Shown here in pieces: positions 1 through 7,011 of a stretch of DNA of 64,000 nt. Where the stretch lies: assembly GCF_031932625.1 (NCBI RefSeq), contig NZ_JAVSCK010000001.1, forward strand, positions 558,001-622,000, read 5' to 3'. The notes below the pieces were generated by a model. It did no database searches. It had not been told where the DNA came from and saw nothing but the letters and a program-made list of their open reading frames with translations. Position 1 is the first letter of the stretch, and every line of letters begins with the position of its first letter. A program made the translations under genes and the position numbers. This DNA comes from Hwangdonia seohaensis. Its GTDB lineage: Bacteria; Bacteroidota; Bacteroidia; Flavobacteriales; Flavobacteriaceae.

Positions 1-427
1 CTTCTTTGCAATAGGTTTTGGCAACTATTATGGGTATACTTCTTAAACTTAAATATTGGAGCAGGGCAAGATGTTCTAATTCCTTCACTTCTATAATTTG
101 AATCTGGTATTCCAAGGTATTGCCAAAGGGGTGCCGTTTGATAGAACCGATAGCATTATCATCATCTAAAAAGGACAGCGCTTCTTTTATTGTACATCTT
201 AAAATCCTGCATACCAAATCAATTACATTACCACCTACACCTTCGCCGTGGTCGTACCATCTGTTTTTAGTTCTGGAGACTTTCAAAGAGGCTTGGGTTT
301 CTGACCGAAATGGACTCAGAAACCAAGCTTCTTGTTCCGTTGTGCGATTGGGAAAGTGCCCTAATTTTTCCAGTGCTTTTTCCACTGGAAAATTACGGGC
401 TGTTTCACAATTTATTTTTCTTTTCAT
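1..427 (-). CDS. CHC2/toprim-type DNA primase of mobile element (5' part, runs off window)
   Basis: Reading leftward from an ATG at 425-427, an open frame of 142 codons has no stop before the window edge. The N-terminus (MKRKINCETARNFPVEKALE) and the block around residues 40-75 (LSPFRSET..., RWYDHGEGVGGNVIDLV) follow the layout of the CHC2-like N-terminal domain of toprim primases found on Bacteroidota mobilizable elements. The usual zinc ligands of CHC2 fingers (CPFH and CxxC) are replaced here by SPFR and YDHG, so the finger is probably degenerate. The catalytic toprim domain would lie beyond the window. It follows the primase-helicase gene on the same strand, as expected for an element replication or mobilization module. 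Family assignment is from recognition and the function is inferred. Confidence 0.8.
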   Translation of the reverse strand, partial: MKRKINCETARNFPVEKALEKLGHFPNRTTEQEAWFLSPFRSETQASLKVSRTKNRWYDHGEGVGGNVIDLVCRILRCTIKEALSFLDDDNAIGSIKRHPFGNTLEYQIQIIEVKELEHLALLQYLSLRSIPIIVAKTYCKE

Positions 428-452
428 AAGCCAATGTGTTTTTAGGTGTTAT

Positions 453-658
453 TTTGATGATATGATGACAGCAACCTCTAAACCCTTATCCTTACTGGGT
501 TTTCCTTGTCATCATTTTGTCATCACATCATCATTTAAGTGTTTTTTAATCGTTTTTCCGTCATCATTATTTTTTTTGATGACAGTTTGATGACGGTTTG
601 ATGACAGCCTTAGCCCTTATAAACAGTGGTGTTAGCTCATTCCGTCATCGTGTCATCA
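453..658. repeat. TGATGAC repeat array, iteron-like
   Basis: The gap between the two primase genes is packed with the octamer TGATGACA/G. Exact copies on the plus strand start at 463, 577, 588 and 599. Exact copies on the minus strand occupy 507-514, 518-525, 559-566 and 651-658. Degenerate copies lie at 455, 526 and 643. Copies at 577/588/599 and at 507/518 are spaced exactly 11 bp, about one helical turn. The last copies run into the end of the helicase gene. The arrangement resembles iterons or a cooperative protein-binding array; its role is inferred. Confidence 0.7.
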
Positions 659-1842
659 AAATTTTTGGTCAAGAAATCCTTTTTCACCGTAAAATAGCGT
701 CCTTTTCCATCTGTTAGATTGATATCTCCATCACTCCAAATGACCATTTTTTGATATTTATTCGAATTGGATTGGTTAGTAAGTTTCCAATCTATTTTCA
801 GCAATTTTCGAAGCTGCGTCAAATCTGTTTTCACCCGTGTCTTGTTCAGAACGTAAAGGGCATCTATGGGGCAGAGGTGTACTTCGTTCAAATCAAATTT
901 TTCAATCACGCTGATCAGAATACTTGCCAGTTCCTTTTCAACCCGGTTGCGGTTATTCTGGACCAACTTTATCAAGGCCGCTGTTTTGATTTGTTGGGCC
1001 GTAAACCACATCCGGGTTAAGTGCCTTGAATGTAATTTTCTGTTTGTTAGATAATAAAGGAAAGCAGGTATCTCTTCAACCAGATTTTCAAGAAAGTCGG
1101 TTTGTTCTTTTTCCACTGATGGTATCTTGATTACCCAAAACCGGGTTTCATTGGCATCTATCTTTATAAAACTATCTTCATTGTTACTGCACAGGATAAA
1201 CTTGCCAAAGAACTCAACTTCACGCTTATCCTTGCCCTTGGCCTCCAATTTATTGATATTGGTGGTACTTAGGTATTTGATGCGTTCCGTGAGCTCTTCC
1301 TTATTGAACAGAACTTCATCGATGCATATCAACAGCTTGTTTGCCCAATCGGCATTGAACTGGCTGCTAAAACTGTCATTGGTCAAATAGGTCAGGTTGT
1401 TCTCAAAGATTTCCTTGAGCCATTTTAAAAAGGTACTTTTTCCCGTGGAGCGTTCCTTGGAGACCAAACATAATATGGGAAGTACTTGGATGGGTTTTAG
1501 ATATAACAATTGGAGGTAGTCCAATCCCAGTTCGTAATGCTTTCCAAAAATGTGTTTTACGAATTTGAGGGACAACGTAATATTTCCCTCTTTGGGCGCT
1601 TTACCCAACGGGGAATAGATATTATAGAACCCTAAATATTCCTGTTTGAAATCTACATGGCTTGGAATACAGGTAAAGCCATCATATTTTGGGATTTTGC
1701 TTAAGTGGTCTTTGCCATGGTCCTGTTTGATGGTCTCCATGTTCCAATGCACCAAGATTTCATTGAAGTGACCAGCTATAGTTGGGGCTTTCACGCGTTT
1801 ATAATAGGACGTTCCCACACGTATATAAGGTATCTGTTTCAT
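637..1842 (-). CDS. Primase-helicase family protein of mobile element
   Basis: This 401-residue protein resembles the superfamily 3-type helicase proteins (DUF5906-like) carried by Bacteroidota integrative elements. A Walker A-like motif (STGKSTFLKWL) is near residue 130, an acidic Walker B strand (LLICIDEV) near 170, and a conserved ETRFWVIK block near 235. The C-terminal third is probably a winged-helix DNA-binding region. The protein probably unwinds DNA at the element's replication start, together with the toprim-type primase encoded just downstream. It lies 67 bp after the HTH gene on the same strand. Length matches the family, so it looks intact. The helicase role is family knowledge; the origin is inferred. 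Confidence 0.8.
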   Translation of the reverse strand: MKQIPYIRVGTSYYKRVKAPTIAGHFNEILVHWNMETIKQDHGKDHLSKIPKYDGFTCIPSHVDFKQEYLGFYNIYSPLGKAPKEGNITLSLKFVKHIFGKHYELGLDYLQLLYLKPIQVLPILCLVSKERSTGKSTFLKWLKEIFENNLTYLTNDSFSSQFNADWANKLLICIDEVLFNKEELTERIKYLSTTNINKLEAKGKDKREVEFFGKFILCSNNEDSFIKIDANETRFWVIKIPSVEKEQTDFLENLVEEIPAFLYYLTNRKLHSRHLTRMWFTAQQIKTAALIKLVQNNRNRVEKELASILISVIEKFDLNEVHLCPIDALYVLNKTRVKTDLTQLRKLLKIDWKLTNQSNSNKYQKMVIWSDGDINLTDGKGRYFTVKKDFLTKNFDDTMTE

Positions 1843-1909
1843 AAGAAGTGTTTATGCCATGAGAAATCACAGCAGATTGTTAGACCGTTTGATTTTGTCT
1901 TAAAAAAGT

Positions 1910-2197
1910 TTAGACATTCTTTTTTGCTAGATTACCTGCTTGGTTGTTGTCCTTTATTTTTAGTTCGGGTTCTCGCTTATGTTGGAGTAACCAATCCACA
2001 AGTTTCTTTTTATCAAAAAAAACCATCTTACCATTGGGTTTGGAGTGTGGAATTTTTTTAGAAGCTGTGAGTTTGTAAAGATAACTTCTGGATATGCCCG
2101 TATAATCACTGGCTTCATCAAAGGTCAATACCTCTTTACTTCCTATGAGTAGTTTTTCTAAACGATCCAATCGTTCAAGAATTAAAATAGTGTCCAT
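1910..2197 (-). CDS. Excisionase-like helix-turn-helix protein
   Basis: A 95-residue protein with a MerR/AlpA-type HTH_17 domain in the middle: LTFDEASDYTGISRSYLYKL forms the helix-turn-helix, and KIPHSKPNGKMVFFDKKKLVDWL forms the wing and the following helix. Such proteins sit between the integrase and the replication genes of Bacteroidota mobilizable elements and serve as recombination directionality factors or regulators. The N-terminal helix (ILERLDRLEKLL) could dimerise and the tail is charged. It is transcribed with the primase-helicase gene. Whether it drives excision or only controls transcription cannot be read from the sequence. Confidence 0.85.
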   Translation of the reverse strand: MDTILILERLDRLEKLLIGSKEVLTFDEASDYTGISRSYLYKLTASKKIPHSKPNGKMVFFDKKKLVDWLLQHKREPELKIKDNNQAGNLAKKNV

Positions 2198-2543
2198 TTT
2201 TATTGCTTTAGGTTAATAAAATGAACAAAAGCGCTTTTGTTTTCCCTTATGGGATTATAGAAATAAAGGTAGAAAACGTGGCTATTGAAAGAAAAAAGAA
2301 TTTCAATTAGTTATTCACAACTAATTATAAAACAACAAATTAGACCATATACCATCATAAGATTATTCTCTATTTTTTTTTGATGTTATATGATATCAAA
2401 TGACATCAAACTAAATATCAGAAAATGACCGATTTGAGGGTGTTTTGAGTTATTAACAATGGAATTCGAGGATTTTTGTAAATAATGGAATAGAAAAACG
2501 CAGATTTACTATTAATTTCTATTGTGGCATTTATAGTTACCCA
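2198..2543. other. AT-rich gap between integrase and HTH genes with a palindromic site
   Basis: These 346 bp have no credible gene. They hold an inverted repeat, TTTGATGT at 2379-2386 and ACATCAAA at 2403-2410, with a central palindrome TGATATCA at 2391-2398. The sequence TGACATCAAA recurs in related form (ATGACATCAAAT) near 3959, between the integrase and the tRNA. The gap probably contains the promoter for the HTH-primase transcript and a regulator or excisionase binding site. Confidence 0.5.
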
Positions 2544-3791
2544 TTATTTTATTGATTTATTAGAGTTTGTTTGTTTTACTCCACTCATTTTTATCCTCAA
2601 TGCATTCATATCCTCACTTACCTTTTTATCAAGAATTTTGGCATAGTGCTGGGTAGTTCTTAATGATTTGTGACCAAGCATTTTGCTTACCGATTCTATT
2701 GAAACACCATTAGTAAGCGTTACAGTAGTTGCAAAAGTATGTCGTGCCAAGTGAAATGTTAAGTTTTTATTTATTTCACAGATAACAGCAATTTCTTTTA
2801 AATATGCATTCATTTTTTGGTTACTTAATACTGGTAGAACTTTGTCATCATCTATAATCTCAGAGAAATTTTGATACTTCTTAATAATATTATAGGCGCT
2901 TGGAAGAAGTGGAATGTTTATTTTACTATCTGTTTTAGTCCTTTTTGTATTAATCCAATATTCTCCATCAATTCCTAAAACAATGTGACTATTCACTAAT
3001 TTTTTTACATCAATATATGCTAAACCTGTATAGCAACAAAATATGAAAATATCTTTGACTTGATTCAGTCTTTCAATTCTGAAATCCTTTTCAATCAGGG
3101 TTTGAATTTCTTGTTCCGTTAGAAACTCTCTATCTACAGTTTTGTACTTTGTTTTATAATGAACAAAAGGATCCTTTTTAATCCAACCATTATTATATGC
3201 GATCCTGACAATCTTTTTTAAATTTGAAATATATTTAAATGTGGTATTATGTCCACAATTTTCCGATGTTTTAAAATAATATTCTAATCTATTAATAAAG
3301 ACATTGTCTATTTGATTCAATGCAATATCCTTAATGTTATACTCATTTAACAGAAACTTTTTTAAGTGATTTAACGTTGTTTTATATCTTATCAATGTAT
3401 TTGGAGCAAAATCAATCCCTATTAGTTTTTCAACTTGGTTATTATGATTCTCAAATTCCTCAATCAGCATTTTAAATTTGGTCTCCTTTTCTAAAAGGGC
3501 ATCACGTAATTTTTTAGATGTAATTGGTATTCCCTTGTCAATAAAACGCTGTTCGCATTGATATAATTTGTTTTTTATTGACGAAATATATCTATTGAGC
3601 TCCTGCGTTTCACTAGAGTTTCCCTTGGCTAAGCCTGTTTCATTGCTCCATCTAGCTGGGGTTATTTTGCGTCGAATACTAAATTCCGCTCGTTTACCAT
3701 CAACCGTTATTCTTAAATAGATATTAGCCTTCCCAAGGCTATCCGCTTTACTCTTTTTAATGTAAAACAAAATTGATAATGAATTGTTCAT
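2544..3791 (-). CDS. Tyrosine recombinase / integrase
   Basis: A 415-residue integrase of the Bacteroidota type. It has an N-terminal arm-binding domain (about 1-90), a SAM-like core-binding domain (about 105-210) and a C-terminal catalytic domain. Catalytic residues are visible: HLARHTF (HxxR, near 347), GHKSLRTTQHY with the nucleophilic tyrosine near 385, and a beta-hairpin lysine in KRTKTDSK. The first catalytic arginine is absent from its usual motif, which reads YTGLAYIDV; this is common in CTnDOT-like recombinases of the phylum. It lies 243 bp from the 3' end of tRNA-Leu and points away from it, the normal position for an integrase at a tRNA attachment site. The start codon abuts a 13-bp repeat, which suggests autoregulation. 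Confidence 0.93.
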   Translation of the reverse strand: MNNSLSILFYIKKSKADSLGKANIYLRITVDGKRAEFSIRRKITPARWSNETGLAKGNSSETQELNRYISSIKNKLYQCEQRFIDKGIPITSKKLRDALLEKETKFKMLIEEFENHNNQVEKLIGIDFAPNTLIRYKTTLNHLKKFLLNEYNIKDIALNQIDNVFINRLEYYFKTSENCGHNTTFKYISNLKKIVRIAYNNGWIKKDPFVHYKTKYKTVDREFLTEQEIQTLIEKDFRIERLNQVKDIFIFCCYTGLAYIDVKKLVNSHIVLGIDGEYWINTKRTKTDSKINIPLLPSAYNIIKKYQNFSEIIDDDKVLPVLSNQKMNAYLKEIAVICEINKNLTFHLARHTFATTVTLTNGVSIESVSKMLGHKSLRTTQHYAKILDKKVSEDMNALRIKMSGVKQTNSNKSIK

Positions 3792-3922
3792 CGGTGTCAG
3801 TTGTTATTTTAGACTTTAATATACTAAAAATTCAACAAACAATACTTTTCATAATTAACTGAAATACAAACGCTTATAAGCTATTCGGTGTCAGTTGAAA
3901 AATCAAATTTAGTGACACCGAA
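3791..3922. repeat. Integrase-side direct and inverted repeats
   Basis: TCGGTGTCAGTTG occurs twice in direct orientation, at 3791-3803 (touching the integrase start codon) and 3885-3897. An inverted partner, TGACACCGAA at 3913-3922, pairs with TTCGGTGTCA at 3884-3893. The set lies between the integrase gene and the tRNA, where arm-type integrase or excisionase sites and the integrase promoter are expected. Binding is inferred. Confidence 0.65.
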
Positions 3923-3975
3923 TTAGCCCCTTTTTAAATGGTATTTTATGCTATTATATGACATCAAATAAAATT

Positions 3976-4012
3976 AAAAAGCCCGTAAATCATTGATTTA
4001 CAGGCTTTTTAT
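3976..4012 (-). terminator. Hairpin terminator next to tRNA-Leu
   Basis: The arms AAAAAGCC-C-GTAAATCA (3976-3992) and TGATTTAC-A-GGCTTTTT (3994-4010) form a long near-perfect hairpin flanked by A and T runs, so it can work in both directions. It lies just beyond the tRNA 3' end and probably ends the tRNA transcript. If the element joined inside the tRNA, this terminator came with the element. Confidence 0.75.
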
Positions 4013-4033
4013 TATAATTTGGTGTTTAAAAAG

Positions 4034-4115
4034 TACTCAAGGTGGGAATCGAACCCACACTTCCGAAGAAACTGGATTTTGAATCCAGCGCGTCTACCAA
4101 TTCCGCCACTTGAGC
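4034..4115 (-). tRNA. tRNA-Leu(CAA)
   Basis: An 82-nt type II tRNA on the minus strand. The acceptor arms GCTCAAG and CTTGAGT pair with one G-U at position 1-72, followed by discriminator A; CCA is not encoded. The anticodon stem CTGGA/TCCAG encloses the loop TTCAAAA, giving anticodon CAA, which reads UUG. The T arm contains GGTTCGATTCC and there is a long variable arm, as in tRNA-Leu. Its 3' end faces the integrase and is the likely attachment site. Confidence 0.96.
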
Positions 4116-4198
4116 ATTTAGACCGCAAAAATATATATATTTTCCATATAATTCATAAAAATACTCGACAATATACTTTTTAGGTTAAAATAAATGCA

Positions 4199-4206
4199 TA
4201 AATTTG
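4199..4206 (+). promoter_or_regulatory. Likely -7 box for prs
   Basis: TAAATTTG fits the Bacteroidota -7 consensus TAnnTTTG, 53 bp before the prs start. No TTG lies at the right distance upstream, so only half of the promoter is supported. Confidence 0.45.
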
Positions 4207-4259
4207 CACCTCGTTAAAAATAAAGTGCCGTTTTTGCGCTATAAAACAATAAGTTAACC

Positions 4260-5201
4260 ATGCCCGACGCTATTACCGAAGCTAAAATTTTTACCTGTTC
4301 ACAAAGCACAGGACTAGCTAAAAATATTGCTGCAGCCTATGGCACAAGTTTAGGAAATGTAATTACCTCAACTTACAGCGATGGCGAATTTCAACCCTCT
4401 TATGAAGAATCGATTAGAGGGACACGAATTTTCATTATAGGATCTACCAATCCGAGTTCTGAAAATTTAATGGAATTACTGTTAATGATCGACGCTGCAA
4501 AACGCGCATCGGCGAGACACATTACAGCAGTAATGCCATATTTTGGCTGGGCAAGACAAGATAGAAAAGATAAACCCAGAGTGCCAATTGCAGCAAAATT
4601 AATAGCTAAAATGCTTGAAGCTGCAGGCGCTACCAGAATTATAACAATGGATTTGCACGCCGATCAAATTCAAGGCTTTTTTGAAAAACCCGTAGATCAT
4701 TTATTTGCATCTACCATTTTCCTGCCTTATTTAAAGAGCTTAAATCTGCCTAATTTAACCATCGCTTCGCCAGATATGGGTGGCTCAAAAAGAGCGTATG
4801 CCTATTCCAAGGCTTTAGAAAGCGATGTGGTTATTTGTTACAAACAACGCGCAAAGGCTAATGTAATTTCCCATATGGAACTCATTGGTAACGTGGAAGG
4901 CAAAAACGTGGTTCTGGTTGACGATATGGTAGATACAGCAGGAACACTAACCAAGGCAGCAGATTTAATGATGGAGCGTGGTGCTTTAAGTGTAAGAGCC
5001 ATTTGTACACATCCTATTTTATCTGGTGACGCTTATAATAAAATAGAAAATTCAAAATTAGAAGAATTAATAGTAACAGATTCAATTCCCTTAACACAAA
5101 AAAGTAATAAAGTAAGGGTATTAACCTGTGCCGATTTATTTGCAAACGTTATGCATAAAGTGCATCATAATAAATCCATTAGTTCTCAATTTGTAATGTA
5201 A
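4260..5201 (+). CDS. prs: Ribose-phosphate pyrophosphokinase
   Basis: A 313-residue cytoplasmic PRPP synthetase that makes phosphoribosyl pyrophosphate from ribose 5-phosphate and ATP, for nucleotide, histidine and tryptophan synthesis. Visible motifs are the substrate region YSDGEFQ near residue 40, the catalytic loop PYFGWARQDRK near 100, MDLHADQIQGFF near 135 and the PRPP-binding stretch VVLVDDMVDTAGTL near 220. Length matches the family. rplY follows 27 bp later, so the two are probably co-transcribed. This is the first core gene after the tRNA junction. Confidence 0.97.
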   Translation: MPDAITEAKIFTCSQSTGLAKNIAAAYGTSLGNVITSTYSDGEFQPSYEESIRGTRIFIIGSTNPSSENLMELLLMIDAAKRASARHITAVMPYFGWARQDRKDKPRVPIAAKLIAKMLEAAGATRIITMDLHADQIQGFFEKPVDHLFASTIFLPYLKSLNLPNLTIASPDMGGSKRAYAYSKALESDVVICYKQRAKANVISHMELIGNVEGKNVVLVDDMVDTAGTLTKAADLMMERGALSVRAICTHPILSGDAYNKIENSKLEELIVTDSIPLTQKSNKVRVLTCADLFANVMHKVHHNKSISSQFVM

Positions 5202-5228
5202 ATTAATAATTAATATATAAATAGAAAA

Positions 5229-5876
5229 ATGAAATCAATTACAATCAACGGATCTCAAAGAGAAAGCGTGGGCAAAAAAGCAACAAAAGCCTTACGTAAT
5301 GCTGGTCAGGTTCCTTGCGTACTATACGGAGGAGACAAACCAGTGCATTTCTCTGCACCAGAATTAGCCTTCTCTAAACTTGTATACACGCCAAATGCGC
5401 ATACAGTTGTGATTGAGTTGGACAACGGAGAAACTTTAAACGCAGTACTTCAAGACATTCAATTTCACCCGGTAACAGACAGAATCTTACACGTAGATTT
5501 CTATCAGTTATTCGAAGACAAAGAAATTGCCCTTAATATCCCCGTACAACTTGTGGGTAACTCAAAAGGTGTTAAAAACGGTGGTGTTTTAAGAAGAACC
5601 AACAGAAAGCTACGTATTAAAGCACTTCCAGCAAACTTGCCCGATTTTATAGAAATAGATATCACACCTCTAAAAATTGGCGATAAAATTGCAGTTGGCG
5701 ATTTACCAACCGACGGGTACACTTTTTTACATAACGACAACACGGTTGTTTGTCGAGTAAGCACATCCAGAGTAGCTATCGAAGACGAAGAAGATGATGA
5801 AGAATTAGCAGAAGGCGAAGAAGCAGGAGATGTTCCGGCAACCGAAACCGACGATGCTGCTGCAGCAAAAGAATAA
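5229..5876 (+). CDS. rplY: 50S ribosomal protein L25/Ctc
   Basis: A 215-residue protein of the long L25/TL5/Ctc type, which binds 5S rRNA in the large ribosomal subunit. The N-terminal L25 fold begins with INGSQRESVGKKATKALRNA and contains PCVLYGG; the C-terminal beta domain follows from about residue 95. The last ~30 residues are an acidic, alanine-rich low-complexity tail (EDEEDDEELAEGEEAG...), common in this phylum. It lies directly after prs and before a strong terminator, forming a two-gene unit. Confidence 0.95.
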   Translation: MKSITINGSQRESVGKKATKALRNAGQVPCVLYGGDKPVHFSAPELAFSKLVYTPNAHTVVIELDNGETLNAVLQDIQFHPVTDRILHVDFYQLFEDKEIALNIPVQLVGNSKGVKNGGVLRRTNRKLRIKALPANLPDFIEIDITPLKIGDKIAVGDLPTDGYTFLHNDNTVVCRVSTSRVAIEDEEDDEELAEGEEAGDVPATETDDAAAAKE

Positions 5877-5900
5877 ATTACTTTAAACATAATCCTTACA

Positions 5901-5931
5901 AGCATCCTGTTTCGTTCAGGGTGCTTTTTTT
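5901..5931 (+). terminator. Rho-independent terminator after rplY
   Basis: AGCATCCTG (5901-5909) pairs with CAGGGTGCT (5917-5925) across a short loop and is followed by a T run. It lies 25 bp past the rplY stop codon. Confidence 0.85.
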
Positions 5932-5944
5932 ATGTTTAAAACTT

Positions 5945-6127
5945 GGGCGTTACCCTTGCCTTTCGACTCCGCTCAAGGTGGCAGGTCGGGCTTTCCGCTA
6001 TATCTTTCTTGTGCTGAACTTGTTTCAGTATCTCATCAAGTTTGTTTCCCACATTGTAAAAAACGTTTTAAAACAAACTTTATGGTTGGTTAAGCACAAA
6101 AAAGGATGCCGCATCAATCCCTAACGC
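5945..6127 (+). repeat. Dispersed GGGCGTTAC...CCTAACGC element, copy 1
   Basis: A 183-bp intergenic element that starts GGGCGTTACCC and ends ATCCCTAACGC, so its tips form an inverted GCGTTA/TAACGC pair. Internal blocks (GTCGGGCTTTCCGCTATATC, TTTCTTGTGC, GCACAAAAAAGGATGCCGC) recur almost unchanged in the copy at 20178-20355. The TTTCTTGTGC and GCACAAAAAA blocks can pair, giving an extended imperfect hairpin. It fills most of the gap between rplY and pth. It may be a MITE-like or structured-RNA repeat. Confidence 0.75.
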
Positions 6128-6204
6128 GGGCAAATCAGCCCAAAACAAAGTAACCACCCATATTTTGGCATGTTTATGTATTTTAGCTAAAAAATAAAAA
6201 TAGC

Positions 6205-6831
6205 ATGTGGCAGTTTTTATCAAACATATTTAAAAAGAAAAGCAAAACAGCACAACAAGATCCCATGAAAAAATTCTTAATAGTAGGTTTAGGAAATATT
6301 GGCGAAAAATATCAAAATACCAGGCACAACATTGGTTTTAAGGTTTTGGATTATTTTGCCGATAAAGAAAACTTGGTTTTCGAAACCAATAAACTGGGAG
6401 ACATGGCGACATACAAATTAAAAGGCAGAACATTTATTTTCTTAAAACCCAATACCTATATGAATTTAAGCGGAAAAGCCGTTTTGTATTGGTTAACAAA
6501 AGAGAAAATCCCTTTAGAAAACCTACTGGTTATAACCGACGATTTAAATTTACCCTTCGGAAGCATCCGTTTAAAAACCAAGGGAAGCGATGGCGGACAT
6601 AATGGACTAAAAGATATTCAAGACAAATTAAACACCGTAAAATACAACCGGTTTAGGTTTGGCATAAGCGATGTTTTTAGCAAAGGCCGGCAAGTAGATT
6701 ATGTTTTGGGCGAATGGACCGACGATGAAAACAAAAACCTCAATGAGCGTTTAGAGAAATCCGTTGAGCTCATAAAATCTTTTGTGTTGGCAGGTGTTAA
6801 CCATACCATGAATTCATTTAATGGAAAATAA
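6205..6831 (+). CDS. pth: Peptidyl-tRNA hydrolase
   Basis: A 208-residue esterase that frees peptides from prematurely released peptidyl-tRNA. The conserved core starts at residue 21 (KKFLIVGLGNIG). The catalytic histidine is in NTRHNIGF near residue 40, and the conserved aspartate and asparagine lie in ITDDLNLPFG and GSDGGHNGLKDI. The 20-residue lysine-rich N-terminal extension (MWQFLSNIFKKKSK) is also seen in relatives; an internal ATG at 6265 would give the standard-length enzyme. It is preceded by the dispersed repeat, so it has its own promoter or relies on read-through. Confidence 0.95.
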   Translation: MWQFLSNIFKKKSKTAQQDPMKKFLIVGLGNIGEKYQNTRHNIGFKVLDYFADKENLVFETNKLGDMATYKLKGRTFIFLKPNTYMNLSGKAVLYWLTKEKIPLENLLVITDDLNLPFGSIRLKTKGSDGGHNGLKDIQDKLNTVKYNRFRFGISDVFSKGRQVDYVLGEWTDDENKNLNERLEKSVELIKSFVLAGVNHTMNSFNGK

Positions 6832-6865
6832 AAAAGCTGTCTAAAATGTCTTTTTAATTTAATTG

Positions 6866-6889
6866 GTCAGGTTGAGCTTGTCGAAACCG
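6866..6889. repeat. Short dispersed GAGCTTGTCGAAACC repeat
   Basis: GTCAGGTTGAGCTTGTCGAAACC belongs to a short palindrome-like family seen again, in either orientation, near 6930 (TGCTGAGTGCAGTCGAAG), inside the elements at 5945 and 20178 (TTCGACTCCGCTCAAG, TTCGACTGCGCTCAGG) and at 51345. It lies in the 180-bp gap between pth and the convergent metalloprotease gene, where no gene is visible. Confidence 0.55.
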
Positions 6890-7011
6890 ATCTTGATTGT
6901 CAATAAGTTAAAATATTTGGACAAAGTTTGTGCTGAGTGCAGTCGAAGTACTCCGTATAACCAAGAATTAGACTTTTCAGTGTCAGTCCTTTTTTATGAA
7001 TTGACTTTTAT

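Noticed and set aside
120..590. 156-codon plus-strand frame at the left edge
   Set aside because: It is antisense to the toprim-type primase gene (1-427), whose translation matches a known family, and runs through the non-coding repeat array.
5921..6124. 67-codon frame ending KGCRINP
   Set aside because: It lies within the dispersed GGGCGTTAC element and begins in the rplY terminator; the sequence is a repeat and not a gene.
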